A DNA stretch of 64,000 nucleotides. Source: Inonotus obliquus. Taxonomy: Eukaryota; Basidiomycota; Agaricomycetes; Hymenochaetales; Hymenochaetaceae. Position 1 is the stretch's first letter. Every line of letters starts with the position of its first letter. Location: NCBI GenBank assembly GCA_032164295.1, contig JAJHTX010000005.1, forward strand, positions 558,001 to 622,000, written 5' to 3'. The notes beneath the pieces were generated by a model that was not told the DNA's origin, made no database searches, and worked only from the letters and a program-made list of their open reading frames with translations. Shown piece by piece: positions 24,035-35,838 of the stretch. The translations under genes and the position numbers were made by a program.

Positions 24035-26053
24035 TTTAGACGGCTGCTCGGCATAGGCGAGCTCCATTTCTATTGGGACACCGTTTTCAATGGCGTAGCC
24101 ACCACTATCAGTCATATGGAGCTTGAAGCGGTACCGGAACATGAGCGCCAGCTCTTCTCGAAGTGTAATATCGAACTTGCATGGATGCGAATGAAGCAAC
24201 GTTTTCCGTTACTCGCAGCTTCCGTTGACGAGCTCCCAGGTTCGCAAGCTGTCGGGTTTGTGCTTGACGAGACTGCGCTGCACTTCGTTCGACCTGAAGA
24301 GGTGGTCCTCGTGGATCATTTTGAATCAGTGAATGATGTAACGCGATTGATCGATAATCTTCAAAATGGACCGCCAGTTCTCACGAACGAGATAATCGCT
24401 AAACTATTTATTGGTAACCAAAAAGACATACCTCGGACGTACCATGCTATCCTTGTCGTCGCGCACTATATCACGGACGGTATGTCGGGTATGACACTTA
24501 TGCGAGAGTTGTGTCAGGAGATTTCGAGTCTCTCAATGGAGGAACAGATCCGTGGGAAATCTCTTGAGGAGAGGCTTTATGCCCTGGTCCCCATGGACGT
24601 TCTTGATCCGAGTAGCAAACTTAATTTACCGCGAAGGCGATGGCGTTCGGCAGCGGCTAAGGTAATCCACCAGCTTCGGAAGGCCAGAACTAGGGTACGA
24701 AACGTGTTTATCTCACTACACATGCGAATATTCAGACAATGTCTTTTAGGGTGGCCATACGCTCCCTGCCATCAGGCCAGTGGAGTCAGGTATCCCTGCC
24801 ATTTCGCGTACAATTGCGCTTCGTCTATCCACAAATCAGACAAGGCAAATTATTAATAGATGTCGCGCGTTGGGCATTACTTTCGGAAATGCACTCCCAG
24901 TGCTAAGTCAACTCGCACAAACTCGCGTGCTGCACAGATGTCGCAATGATCCAAGTAAGCGCCGCCCAGAAGTCAATGACGACGACTGGGAGTACCGACG
25001 TGCGCAACCGATGTATTTCCCTGGTCCTATAAACCTCCGACCATACTTGGATCGCAAGTGGTACGATGCTGGAGGCGCATCAGACGTGTGTATGAGTATC
25101 GGCTTTTACGGCCTTGTCCTCCCTAGTATGCCGTCTCCCAAGACATTTGAGCAAGAGCTACTTTCGGTGTTTAACTCAGCGATCGTTCAACCACAGTCTC
25201 TCGCGCGTTGGCTTGCGGGCCCAAGGGACGTCCGCACTTATTTGTCTGACGAACCCGAAACTGCTATCGGCGAGCCTTGGAATGATTTTGACCTCAGTAC
25301 GTTGTTTCTTTAGTGCCTTTTGGGGTCTTGTTTACGTTTGATAGGTGATGATGGCGCGCCTTCTTTCTCTTCCCTACTTTCACCGCAACGATTTCTAGCT
25401 CGTGCGCGCATGGTCCAGTCTCAAATCGCAAACTTTGTACAACATCCGCTTCTACACGAGCTGCAGGCTGAGCGGATGCGCGAACTCTGTCATTATGTCC
25501 AAGATGTTGCGTTAGCATGGAGGTCCAAGCAGTCCAAGCGTCACAAGCTGCTCAATGCCGTCAATTCGACTTCGACTGCTATACCTAATGCTAAGGGTCG
25601 CGAATTTGTAATGTCAAATGGGGGAGCAAGTTTGGGAAACGTAAGATTCTTATTCTTACTCTTTCCGAATGATCATTATCGACTTACGCACCGCATCGAA
25701 ATCAGAGAGATTTACTACTTCCCCTTGACTATCCGCTTCCTTCCGCGGAGAATGGCCCCACTACTAAGCCGCGTTTACACATTCGTGAAAATATCATCCA
25801 CTTACGTTGTCGACCGGGAGAGCTATACCTAGGCGCACTTACGTCGAGGGAACAATTGACGTTATTCACTTATGTAGATGCTCGCGTATATGACATGGAT
25901 ATTGTTCGCGAATGGATGGAGGATGTCCGAGCCGCAGCGGTGCATTACCTTGGTGATGCAATGGTTAACGATGACTCTAACTCGGGCAAGCAAACTGCAG
26001 CTGTTAGTCGGCTTACAGGTCAACAGGAGAATCATCTGCGAGCGAGACTCTGA
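23975..26053 (+). CDS. Fungal acyltransferase of the alcohol-acetyltransferase/condensation-like superfamily
   Basis: Probably transfers an acyl group from acyl-CoA to an alcohol or amine; the substrate is unknown. Four exons (23975-24694, 24750-25296, 25345-25640, 25706-26053) give 636 residues in one frame. The catalytic HxxxDG motif HYITDG has its His near residue 164. GITFGNALPVLSQLA and the C-terminal GELYLGALTSREQL are typical of this fungal family. No BAHD-type DFGWG was seen, so a plain BAHD enzyme is unlikely. The start at MSDLSELRW follows TATATAG at 23944-23950 closely; a CTAG just before it could instead be a splice acceptor, so the N terminus is uncertain. The promoter and first ~20 codons are copied at 42150-42330. 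The paired Rieske oxygenases downstream make a tailoring role in a small secondary-metabolism locus possible, but that is inference. Confidence 0.8.
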
Positions 26054-27458
26054 TAACTCTGATGTATGGGACCAATTATGATCTTCGTGGTCTACCATTT
26101 CGTCTTTCGTAGTCCAGCCCTTTCCTACCGAGAACTTATGTTCAACCTTTTACTATCATTGACAGGGGACAAATATGTACAAACAAATATATACAATTAC
26201 TGATCAGACCTTCTTACTTTCCCGCAACCGATGTATTAACTTCGTTCCATTTCACTATTCCCACTATCTCGTAAAGAAAGTCCTTGAGAGAGGGGTAACT
26301 TCGACAGGGAGCTCCTGACCTTGACAATGCCCTGCGCGAGCCCTGTGGTCAAGCTTTATGCGATCTCTTTACGAGGAGGGAAACTTAGCTATAGAATGAT
26401 CCGGTGGCTTTAGATCCCCGCGGAACTAATTCCTCCTCACGTTCCGTCTTCATGCACGAGTCGTATGTGCACCGCGTTTCTCTGAGCTCGATCGATTGCG
26501 CATGTTTCCTAATAAAAATTCCTTCCGAATAAAGTCCGGGCTTCATTAATGTAATGTTTGCGATTGTATTCAGTCATATACTGCGGTCGGAACCTGGACC
26601 TGGCTAAGAACAGGGAGAACTTGTGATGCACTTCTCACATTCAGCCCTTAGAGAAAGTGTGTTGATGCAATATGAGGCGAAGTCTTGTCTTCATTTGATG
26701 TTGTAGTAGAACATTCACTCGAGATGATGTCCCAAACCTTTGCCTGGTCTTCTCAACCAAGTCTAGAGTATGTTCATTTAATGAAGGTCAGGGATGGTCG
26801 TGTGATATCCATCCCGACCAACAATACATCACCGCAATGCGAGATCGGTACGAATACGAGGCGAACATTGCGACTCTGCGGGAAACATGACCAACCAGGA
26901 CATTAAGGTGTCTGAGTGTTGTAAAGCGAACGAGACGAGGATTCGGTCATCCGACAGAAGTTCAAGTAAAGTTTTGAACATAGACTCATAAACCAAGATA
27001 GCCTTCCCGCAAGAAACGAATGAGAAAGTGGGGCCCGAACTCGCCGCTCTTCCGTGTTTCTAGCTTCATCACTTCCAGATCCACGGCTCTTGAGCGATCG
27101 CGAGCCGATCTGTTAGTTGCTGGCTAATAGCATTTGATGCATCGAAAGTAGCCGTGTTTGCTTCGCCAGAGGTTTTACCGGAATCAAACTACCGATTGCG
27201 AGATGAATTTGGGAACATTACCCGAAATCAAAGAAGCCCCGTAGAATGAAATGCGTGTTTCTTTACGGGACGCGAGGTGTATTCTAGAATTCAGCATGAT
27301 TTGAACAGCATTGGCTCAAACATGCTAAATTTGATAATTCTCCACCAGTGATTCAATTTCACATATCAGAGCAACGACAAATAAGGAAAAACATAACAGG
27401 CAATCTCTTAAGATGCGCATACTACATACATGATACTTATAATCTGAGCACCAAGCAA
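26054..27458. other. Intergenic between convergent acyltransferase and Rieske genes
   Basis: Holds the two 3' ends. Short ORFs (for example 26685-26906) show no recognisable domain, and no repeat was noticed. Confidence 0.5.
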
Positions 27459-29637
27459 TTACCACACGAGTTTTCCATGTTCAGTATCCAATTGCTTGCA
27501 AATTCTGCTTGCAGTGCAAGTGGTCGCATCTGCATCCTCTTGCTGTGACGCAGGACGAGCGGGGAAGATCTCGTGTCCCGCGGCTTTCTCTGCCTCCAAG
27601 TGATTTTCACAGAAGTCTGGATCGAAATTAGGTCAGCAAAAGCGGCTTCGAGATTCAATGGTTCGTACTAATGGTTAACTCCTGGTAAAAGTGTACTCCA
27701 TTCTCTCTATCAGGGTGAACTGAGGTTTCCTCAACGGTGAAACGAGTGTTCCTTGAATGCAGGCTAGAAGAGGACTTACGGAATCCATGCGAATAGATAC
27801 CTGAGTTGAGGCCCCGCTGGGTGGCAACACAAAGGTCGTAATCCTCTTTCTCAACTTGTTCGTAGAACTATCCGAGGAGTGGGATATGATCAATCAGACG
27901 ACTTCCAGGGTGAATGCTGACTTATCGAATGTGGAGCAATACGAACCTTCATGAATTCCCGAAGTTCTTCGTACGGCACCGCCTTACGGCGGTAAACCTT
28001 AACAACATGTAAGACGTACAAGACCACCGAAGTAACACGGACATACATCATACTCCATTCTTGTCTGCTCACGTCAGTGTCCGTAGATCCGATTGAAGGT
28101 CCTATGGACATACCTTCGTCGCAGAGATAGGAATTGTACGCATCGTGTACCACATTGTGTCTGTGACGGTAACTCCAGACCTGCCAGAACGAACGAGTTC
28201 GAGTAAGCATCATAACATATAAGCATCAAATTTATACAGACGTCGGGAAGATGAATGTGAAAGTCTACAATAAAGAGAAATTAATTAGGAGGATACTGAG
28301 TATGCGGGACCTAACTGGAGGTGGAGCATTATCTGTATTGCTCTTTGCGTTCGGCACCTCGTGACGAGCTGCGTTAGTGAGAGGGGTGACTCGATATTGG
28401 TTTAAGTCGAGAGTCTAGAGCGTCAAGGGATGTCGATATTAATACACGCTCATATGAAAGTAGTCAAACAGACCTTTGCAAATCCTGGATGACTAACACT
28501 GGTACATTTGGGCAACATGATTATTTGACGTGTCGGTATTCGATGTAAATCATTACGTACGTGCAATGATAGCACTCTTGGTAACCGTCCATGAAGGTCT
28601 TCCAGTTATAAGCTCCCTCTACCTGCCAGCTATAAGCATACCTTATTCAAATGTAAGAGGCATCGAAATCATCGGATGTTTGATGTCGCTTACGTGTACT
28701 CATCCTTGTCGAAGTTGCGCCATTCATGTGGCAGTTGGCCAAAATGCTCTTCGAAAGGCACAGGGTTTGGAGAGGCGTCGAAGTTGATGAAAATGAAACC
28801 CTGTGGAGTAACGTGCGTGTGCACCTTGAAGAGACCCTGTTTGAAATATAGAATCCGATGAGTTCGTGGGCACGTGTACTAAACTTATCAGACCCATACG
28901 TTCGCTTTCTTGTCAAATCCGGGGACTGTGTCGAACTACGTCAGGGGGTTCGGGTATTAGACTGGGGCTTGATTCCCTGTGAACAAATCACCAGGACGCA
29001 CCTTGGGTGCTTTGACGAGGTCACCTTTTGCGTTGTAACTCCACCCATGATACTGTTGGGGCAAAAACATCTCAGGAAACGTAGACGGGACAGGACGACT
29101 TGATTTGAAATTTACTCTGCATCCGACGACAAGAGTGGAACCCAGCGGCTTTGTCACGACGGGATACGCCCTATGTCTGCAGATATTGTGAAAAGCCTGA
29201 TAATTGCCATCGCGATCCCTGCATGATAGTCAGGTTCTATCTCATTCAGGAACACTTGCAGCCGATAAGAGCGTCCTCACAAAATAATGAAGAAGTCGAA
29301 TATGTAGCTTCCTAAAACCTCTTTCAGATCATTTGCCGACGGGCTCTGCACAGTAAAATTCCTCACCACTAACATAGTCTCCTGGCTTCGCAAAGCGAGA
29401 AGTATGGGAAGCTAGCAACCACGACTTTGTTGACAAATGAGCTCAGTTAGAGCGGGCCACACCGAGAGATAAATTGTGCCATCGTACCTTTGAGAAAATG
29501 GCGCGTTTCTCGAGTTGAAAGATGCTCTCGTCATGCATCCATTGTGCTGGCAGTGTTTTCGGCTTGCGTAAAATAGAGTTCTCAACCGTTTGATCAGATG
29601 AATGATGGGCAGAATCACTAATTGCAACAGGAGCCAT
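27459..29637 (-). CDS. Rieske [2Fe-2S] non-heme iron oxygenase (choline-monooxygenase-like), copy 1
   Basis: Predicted to hydroxylate or demethylate a small substrate, using a Rieske cluster and a mononuclear iron. Many short exons splice in frame from MAPVAISDSAHHS to a C terminus ending KQLDTEHGKLVW. The start exon reads PAQWMHDESIFQLEKRAIFS. The Cys-x-His half of the Rieske site falls in the next exons and VVGC / YHGWSYNAKGDLVKAPK gives the second half. The catalytic segment NWKTFMDGYQECYHC and SHPGFAK supply the iron-binding His pair. Further exons DLNQYRVTPLTNAARHE, SGVTVTDTMWYTMRTIP and YEQVEKEDYDLCVATQRGLN match the paralog at 31105-33282 exon for exon. All pieces I traced are open. 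Substrate specificity is not readable; the choline/carnitine/betaine oxygenase group is the nearest family. Confidence 0.85.
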
Positions 29638-31104
29638 GTTCAGAACTGCGAGATGAAGGGGCGCAGCACGATGCAAAGAACCGTGATCCGATGCGAAAGG
29701 GATATAAGTAGACCTTGAACTGATGGGATGGTCATGCGCAGTAGTGCCCTCGTAGTCTATCACTTCTAGTGCCAAAACTGGGTGTACTTGTTAGGTTCAT
29801 CTGATAGGTGCACGAGTTGGGGCACCGGAGATATTACAGAGAACGCCTCAAGAACTGAACCGAGTTGCCATTTTGGGGTAATGTTTGACGCCCCTATTCA
29901 CTCCTCAACGGCGGATGATTGTTTTCGAATTCACAAGAACCTACAACTTGAGAGATAAAGGCATGCACGAACTTTAAGCGGCACTTTACTTACCGCGGGA
30001 TCTCACGGTTTACGCTTGTCCAATTGAGAGAAGACGGAGCTGTCGTCTTCGAGCGAATAGCCCTTCCGTCACTAGCCGCTATCGAGGCAGATGAACCAAT
30101 CTCGCATTACGTTGCCAGGGAATGCGGTTATCTCCCATTCATTCTCTTTCGATTGTATGTCTCAGCGATTGGCGAACGTGAATGAGTGCCCACAAAAATT
30201 AATGACATCGCCACGTAAACCTCAAGGTGCTGTGAGAGTAAGCGCGCGAGGTCATAGGACCTCGCGAAAGCCTATGTAGCCCGGAAGTTTGGTTATCTCC
30301 AACACCTATTGAATCAACAGAGGCTCCAGAAAGCGAGTAGGCTGTTGCCGTAGGTGTGGTTCTGAACAGGAGTACAATTTGAATGTCACATTCTGGTCAG
30401 CGAAACGCGTGACGTCACAGATAACCAATTCCGGACACTCCTATTTCCTCGGACAGCAAACCAAACAACACGCGTCTTTCATCCTACAGCAACCATTTCA
30501 ACCATTGATCAATTCTGCCCAGAGGAAGTATCAGAACTAAGTTGCTTGTGTACGTAATCAAATCATTCTCTCGCATTCATATCTATCCTAATTTTGTCGG
30601 CGACTGAATGGACATCTCTACTTGATTCTTCTCCGAAATCCGGTCTCAGGACTCTTTAGGCAGATACGTAGCCTTTTGACCGCTTGGAGACCTCGTTTCT
30701 GCAACAACACATCCACTCTCGGCATTACGGCGTCTTCTAAAGCGGAAGAATGCCCTACGAGCTTCCCGCACTCTTGCATGTTTAACGGGATCGTAATCGG
30801 GATCGCTGCCTGAGCTTATTGCTTCCAACTTGAGTTCTTCACAAAGCCTGTTGCAAGATGGAACAACTCCATTACTATTGGTGTTTTCTTCCGCGCATTA
30901 ACTTTGGGGGTCATTGATGTCAACAAGGGAGCCTGCTTCGAAAACGTCTTATTGACATGCGAGAAGCGTTCTGGGGCAACTTCAACATATTACGATATCA
31001 CACGCGTACCGTAGCTACCTTATTCCAAACGATATAAAAGGCGGGATATTATCTTTGTCGTACTCCGACAGCTACCAAACTCCTTTCTTACGATCCAACT
31101 CACC
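29638..31104. other. Shared upstream region of two divergent Rieske genes
   Basis: 1.47 kb between the two start codons. No coding signal is convincing (short ORFs at 30091-30279 and 30622-30813). A TATA-like box stands near the plus-strand gene. No repeated long motif was identified by eye. Confidence 0.5.
31033..31040 (+). promoter_or_regulatory. TATA-like box of Rieske copy 2
   Basis: TATAAAAG stands 65-72 bases upstream of the ATG at 31105, a normal fungal distance given a short 5' UTR. Confidence 0.5.
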
Positions 31105-33282
31105 ATGTCTCCTGTCGCGATTGATGTCTCGTCCAAGCTGGAGGACAGTGCCACTAACACTGACGCTCTGAAGTCAGGCCTGCCTTTGCCTTCGGCGTCA
31201 CACACCACCCTTCCGGCTCAATGGATGACCGATGAATCGATTTTTGATCTCGAGAAACGTGCGATATTCTCAAAGGTACGTGTATTTTCTGCTCCCAGCC
31301 TGACCTTGAACTCCCCTGACATTTACCTGAAGGTCTGGCTCCTAACATCTCATACGAGCCATTTCTCCAAGCCCGGGGATTATGTTAGCGGTAAGTAATC
31401 CGAAAATAACTTTTCTTCGCTGATTTTATATCTCCGCACCGAGTAGGGAACTACGTGTTTGACTACTTCATCATCCGGTACCTATTTCCTTCTTTCAAAC
31501 TCCATGCACCCGGCACGGTCTTATGGGATTGGCAGGGACCGAGACAACAACTACCAGGCCTTCCACAACGTCTGTAGACACCGTGCCTACCCCGTCATTA
31601 CAAAGCCCGAAGGGTCTAGCCTCGTCGTCGGATGTAAGGTGAGAATCTAGCCTAGTAGATCTCTAAACGCTACTTTCATGAACCTTAACTCCACTTATTA
31701 AAGTATCATGGATGGAGCTACAATGCCAAGGGCGAGCTGGTCAAGGCTCCCAAGGTAGGTTGGATCTAAACTGATACTTACTGCTATGAATGACCTCTTT
31801 TATATCTTTTAGTTTGATACTGTTGAAGGGTTCGACAAGTCTGCAAATGCACGTGCAGATTCACCTTTTCATCTGTGCCGAATTCTGATACGATTTGACT
31901 CAAATAAATTCAGGGCCTCTTCAAGGTACACACACACGTAACAGAGCAAGGCTTTATCTTCCTCAATTACGATGCATCTCCAACGCCGGTTCCGTTCCAA
32001 GTCCATTTCGCTCAGCTTCCAGCAGAATGGAAGGACACGGACTTTTCTCAATACGAGTGAGTCTTGTGCGAGTGTATCTCCGTCCCAAAGTTAGTTCTCA
32101 TGCTTCTCCGCTAATCGATGCAATCGATCAGGCCATTCTATCACCGCCAGGCCATCGGAAACTTTAACTGGAAGGTCATGACAGATGGCTATCAGGAGTG
32201 TTATCACTGCACGTAAGTGTCGTGTTCCGGCGGGGAGGTTTTCATTTCCCTTTACTCGAACTAACTTTGATTGTCAACTTCACGAAGAATTGCACACCCG
32301 GGATTTGCGCAAGTAAGCGGAGACTTTACGTTTCTTCGGTGTGCCGTGCCGAGGTACTGAATGAGTGTTCCGTTGTTTAGTCCTTGGATTTGAAGCAATA
32401 CATTGTCGAACCCCTCTCGAATTCGGCAAGACATTACGCGCCGAAGAAATCGAACCCCGAAGAGATGCAACGTTTCACCTTCGTCTTCCCTACGTACGTA
32501 CCCATTGTTCTATTCGTTTCGGCAATGCTAATTATTCAGACCTCCTTCTTCCCTATCAGAAACGGCGTAACTGTTACTCCCGAGATGTGGTACATAATGC
32601 GAACATGCCCATTGAGTGCGACCAAGGTTTGTTATAAGCCTTCTTCAAGATATTGAATTGACATTGATAGCATTTGCTCCCATAGACCCGCATGGAGTTT
32701 GATGTCTGTTTATCAGTATTTATCCTACATGAATCGATCCATTGAAAGCATTCATTTCTAGGTATTCCGGCGGAAGGGTGTTCCGCAAGAAGTACTGGAC
32801 GAGAATAGAAAGGTACTCATTCACTCAACTTACATCTAGATTACATTCAGACGGTGACACGAAAATTCTCTAAAGTTCTTCACCCAAGTCCAGCAAGAAG
32901 ACTTCGACCTCTGTGAGAAGACACAACGTGGTCTAGGCTCAGGTATCTACAACATGGGCGTCTGTACGTAACGTCCCACTTCCGAATCTTTCGAAAGAAA
33001 TTAGCTGACCGTGAGAATTGCACTCAGTACATCCACGCGAGGAGAAGGGCGTGTTGTACTATCAAGACCGTGTCCTAGGTAGGGGTTCACAAATTAGTCT
33101 TTCTATGAAGAGAGAAAATTTAACCGTTCGTACTAGACTATTGCAGGACCCACCTGGAGAAGGAACGTCAGCTTGGCAAGCCTATTAATCCTGCTCGTCC
33201 GCTGTCTCAAGCAGACGGAGAGTTGCCTCGTTGCGAGGCCAGTCAGCTCTGCGCTGATCTCGAGAGCTCCATGTCCTGGTAA
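31105..33282 (+). CDS. Rieske [2Fe-2S] non-heme iron oxygenase (choline-monooxygenase-like), copy 2
   Basis: Same family and exon pattern as the divergent copy at 27459-29637. It starts MSPVAIDVSSKLED. PAQWMTDESIFDLEKRAIFS precedes the Rieske domain. The cluster ligands are in HNVCRHRAYPV (C-x-H) and VVGCK/YHGWSYNAKG (C-x2-H, split by an intron). GLFKVHTHVTEQGFIFLNYD follows. The iron site is in NWKVMTDGYQECYHC and IAHPGFAQ. C-terminal exons include VFRRKGVPQEVLDENRK, FFTQVQQEDFDLCEKTQRGL and IHPREEKGVLYYQDRV, ending LESSMSW. About a dozen introns of 50-80 bp. One exon near 31440-31500 fits less well than the rest, so that junction is unsure. Divergence between the two copies is substantial at protein level, so the duplication is old, unlike the segmental duplication elsewhere in the window. 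Confidence 0.88.
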
Positions 33283-34107
33283 TTCTCTTTATGTTGCCAG
33301 GCCGATTGTGCTATGTAAGGTCTTTGTTTCGATATAAATAATTCAGGACGGCATTAATACACGAACTTTGGAGTACCTATGATTGATGTATCGCGTGAAC
33401 AACGACTACGCCAAAACCAGCATGGTATTCCCGTCACGGTCAAGCACATTTCTTCCTCAGAACGACAAACAATGGATCTACCCCTTTTCCTGGGCATGTC
33501 CTAGTTCCTCGGGCTCGTGCTCTCTGTTCGCGTCGAGAGGAAGTGATAACTCTTGGATATATGTATCCTTCCTTCTTTATCCCCCGATGGCCTGTGCTCT
33601 CGTCTGCCAGTTACCTATAGGGGGTTGTAGTTTCTCCGACGGAAGCAATTTATGAGGTAGACTATCGTAATGATTAAATTCTCGTGTTTTCCGAAACATA
33701 CTCAGTTTAATGCGTTCCAAAGATTCTGGAGGGCTCGAAAACGTTCTCTAATTAATATTGATTGAGTCGAGATTTTCGTGTCACAGATACAGGAGTTATA
33801 CACGCTGCTATTGTATCCATGCCTCTGTGTTCATTTGCACTTGCTTTCACTTTCAATTAAATTCTAGACACGGTGCATCTTGGGCATGAAGTCCGGCCGG
33901 ATAACAGTGCAAATAAGGAGTTCCGGTTCGCTCCTGTTTATCCGACGCCAAGATGCGCTCTTAAGTAATCGCTTAACCGATGAATGGTTACCATATACGG
34001 TGGTCGATAGGAGATATATTCCTCTAATCTCTGTTCGCTGCCTCTTGTCTTTAGGCCACCACCTTCATCGGTTCTCATCTGACCAGACAGCAAAATAAGC
34101 TCTGGTG
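33283..34107. other. Intergenic, no identified content
   Basis: Contains the Rieske 3' region and the upstream region of the membrane protein gene. ORFs at 33383-33655 and 33880-34098 have no recognisable domain. Confidence 0.5.
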
Positions 34108-35093
34108 ATGTCGATAAGCAACATGAGGTCTATGTTTGCGGGTGCTGTTGCCGCAATGGTCGTGATGACCATGGTGTCTGGCCCAATGTATGCGCACGCA
34201 CAGATAACGTCGACGACAGTCACGGAGGTGCCTATTGAAAGTATAACTCCCATAGACGTGTAAGCACATTGATTGCCGAGCTTGTGTCGAGTATGCCTCA
34301 TGTTAACCGCAATACATTCCAGAGGTACTATTACGACGGCACCGACATCGACATCATCGTTCGGGTCGATGACGGTCCAATGCTGGCGGACGACGACTTT
34401 CGCTGGTGGATCTGCCGCTCGTCTTCAGATTCCGTACGTGTTTGCAGCTGCAATCTTATTATTGCACAAATATCACCGTTCCTGACACAGTATCCATTCT
34501 TAACAGGACTGCGCAAATCTCGCTGTACACGGACGTCGTTTGCTGGGAAGTCTACTCGATGAACGGTGGAATCGCCAGTGTTCCCATGTGCGTGCCTCCG
34601 CTTTCTACACACCTTCCTCTTGGCTCCCCGTATTGACTCCTATTTCTTGGGCTTCTACGTAGAACGTCTGGTCCAGATTTTGAACCGACTGCTATTCAGA
34701 CAGCTTCCTCAGGCAGCGATACCGCCACTCCCGCTTCATCGTCCACGAATGACAACCTTGCGAAGATTCTCCCAGCAGCTCTCATTGGTTCCCTTTTTGG
34801 TCTCATTCTCCTTATCTTTGTAAGTACCCCTCCTTTACTACATACAACTCCCGAAAACTGTCACTACAGTATCAATCCAATGCTGACGCCATACTCAATT
34901 TAATGACGAATTACTTTGTTACGTTTTCTAGACAACTATTTATCTCATTCGCCGACGCAACCGCGGAAGGTCGTCTCAAGACTCGCGCGCACGTCGCTGG
35001 GCTGATCGAAACAGTGTTGCTGTTCGTGAGTCCTGGGCGATGAAAGAGACGCCTCCCGGCTTCAACGGTGCTACCAAGCCCGAGACAGCCTAA
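34108..35093 (+). CDS. Single-pass membrane protein with signal peptide and Ser/Thr stalk
   Basis: Function unknown. Five exons (34108-34257, 34323-34437, 34491-34587, 34663-34819, 34932-35093) give 226 residues. The N terminus has a signal peptide: a short polar start, then the hydrophobic FAGAVAAMVVMTMVSG, ending near AHA-Q. The mature ectodomain contains YYYDGTDIDIIVRVDD, DDFRWWIC and TDVVCWEVYSMNGG. A Ser/Thr/Ala-rich linker (DTATPASSSTN) leads to one membrane helix (ALIGSLFGLILLIF, continuing TTIYLI). It ends in a basic stop-transfer RRRNRGR and a ~45-residue cytoplasmic tail ending KPETA. The layout (secreted domain, stalk, one helix, short tail) is common among fungal wall-sensor-like or adhesion proteins, but no specific family was recognised. 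Confidence 0.75.
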
Positions 35094-35838
35094 GATCAGG
35101 TTGTTTCCCGCGACTGTGTGAGTGTGTTGTCAGGCCGCACCATTCAGTCAACTGCCAGACTAAGTTGTTATTTGCGTCCGGCGCAGGTACATCTACACGG
35201 TGACGATTGTGGCGGCCGTCACGGTGATAAGCGGACCCAGACTCAAGTGAGGTGTGTTTTAGCCGGTACAACAGCATTGTTGTTTGTCTATTTGGGCCTT
35301 GTTTGTAACTGTACCACTGTTTCGTTCAAAGACCCTTCACGACTTGCTATTTTATTTGTTCTCCGGACTTGTACGAGTTACTATCATGATGTCGATGATA
35401 TGCTGTTGTTCTCTTAACGATATTTCTAACTCTTTTTTCCCGGTGTTTTCGTTTTATCCTTCCCTGGTGTTTTTGTTAGAAATTGTATGTAAATGTATCT
35501 CGTTTGCGAATAACAAATCAATGTGCTTTTTATTCTGGTTGCCTCCAGTCTTGATCAATCGAGTCCAGCTCTTCCGAACTTGATCTAGCACAGGCATCCG
35601 GCGTAACGTGCGTGTGTGTGATGATGCAACGTTCTCTGAAATGGGACGATCCATCCGATGCTCAGCCCACCGCGAGAGCAACACAAATCTTAATTATAAT
35701 ACAACACGCGATGTCTTTGGAGCACAGCTCCTTTGTATATTCAAGAAAGAAATTGATTGCATCATCTAGGTTTCTGGATGTATGGAGTTGAAATTTGGTA
35801 CGCCGATGATCCACAGCGTGAGGGAAATGTGAGTTGCT
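35094..35838. other. Intergenic between convergent genes
   Basis: T-rich 3' flank of the membrane protein gene meeting the 3' end of isocitrate dehydrogenase. No coding or repeat signal. Confidence 0.5.
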
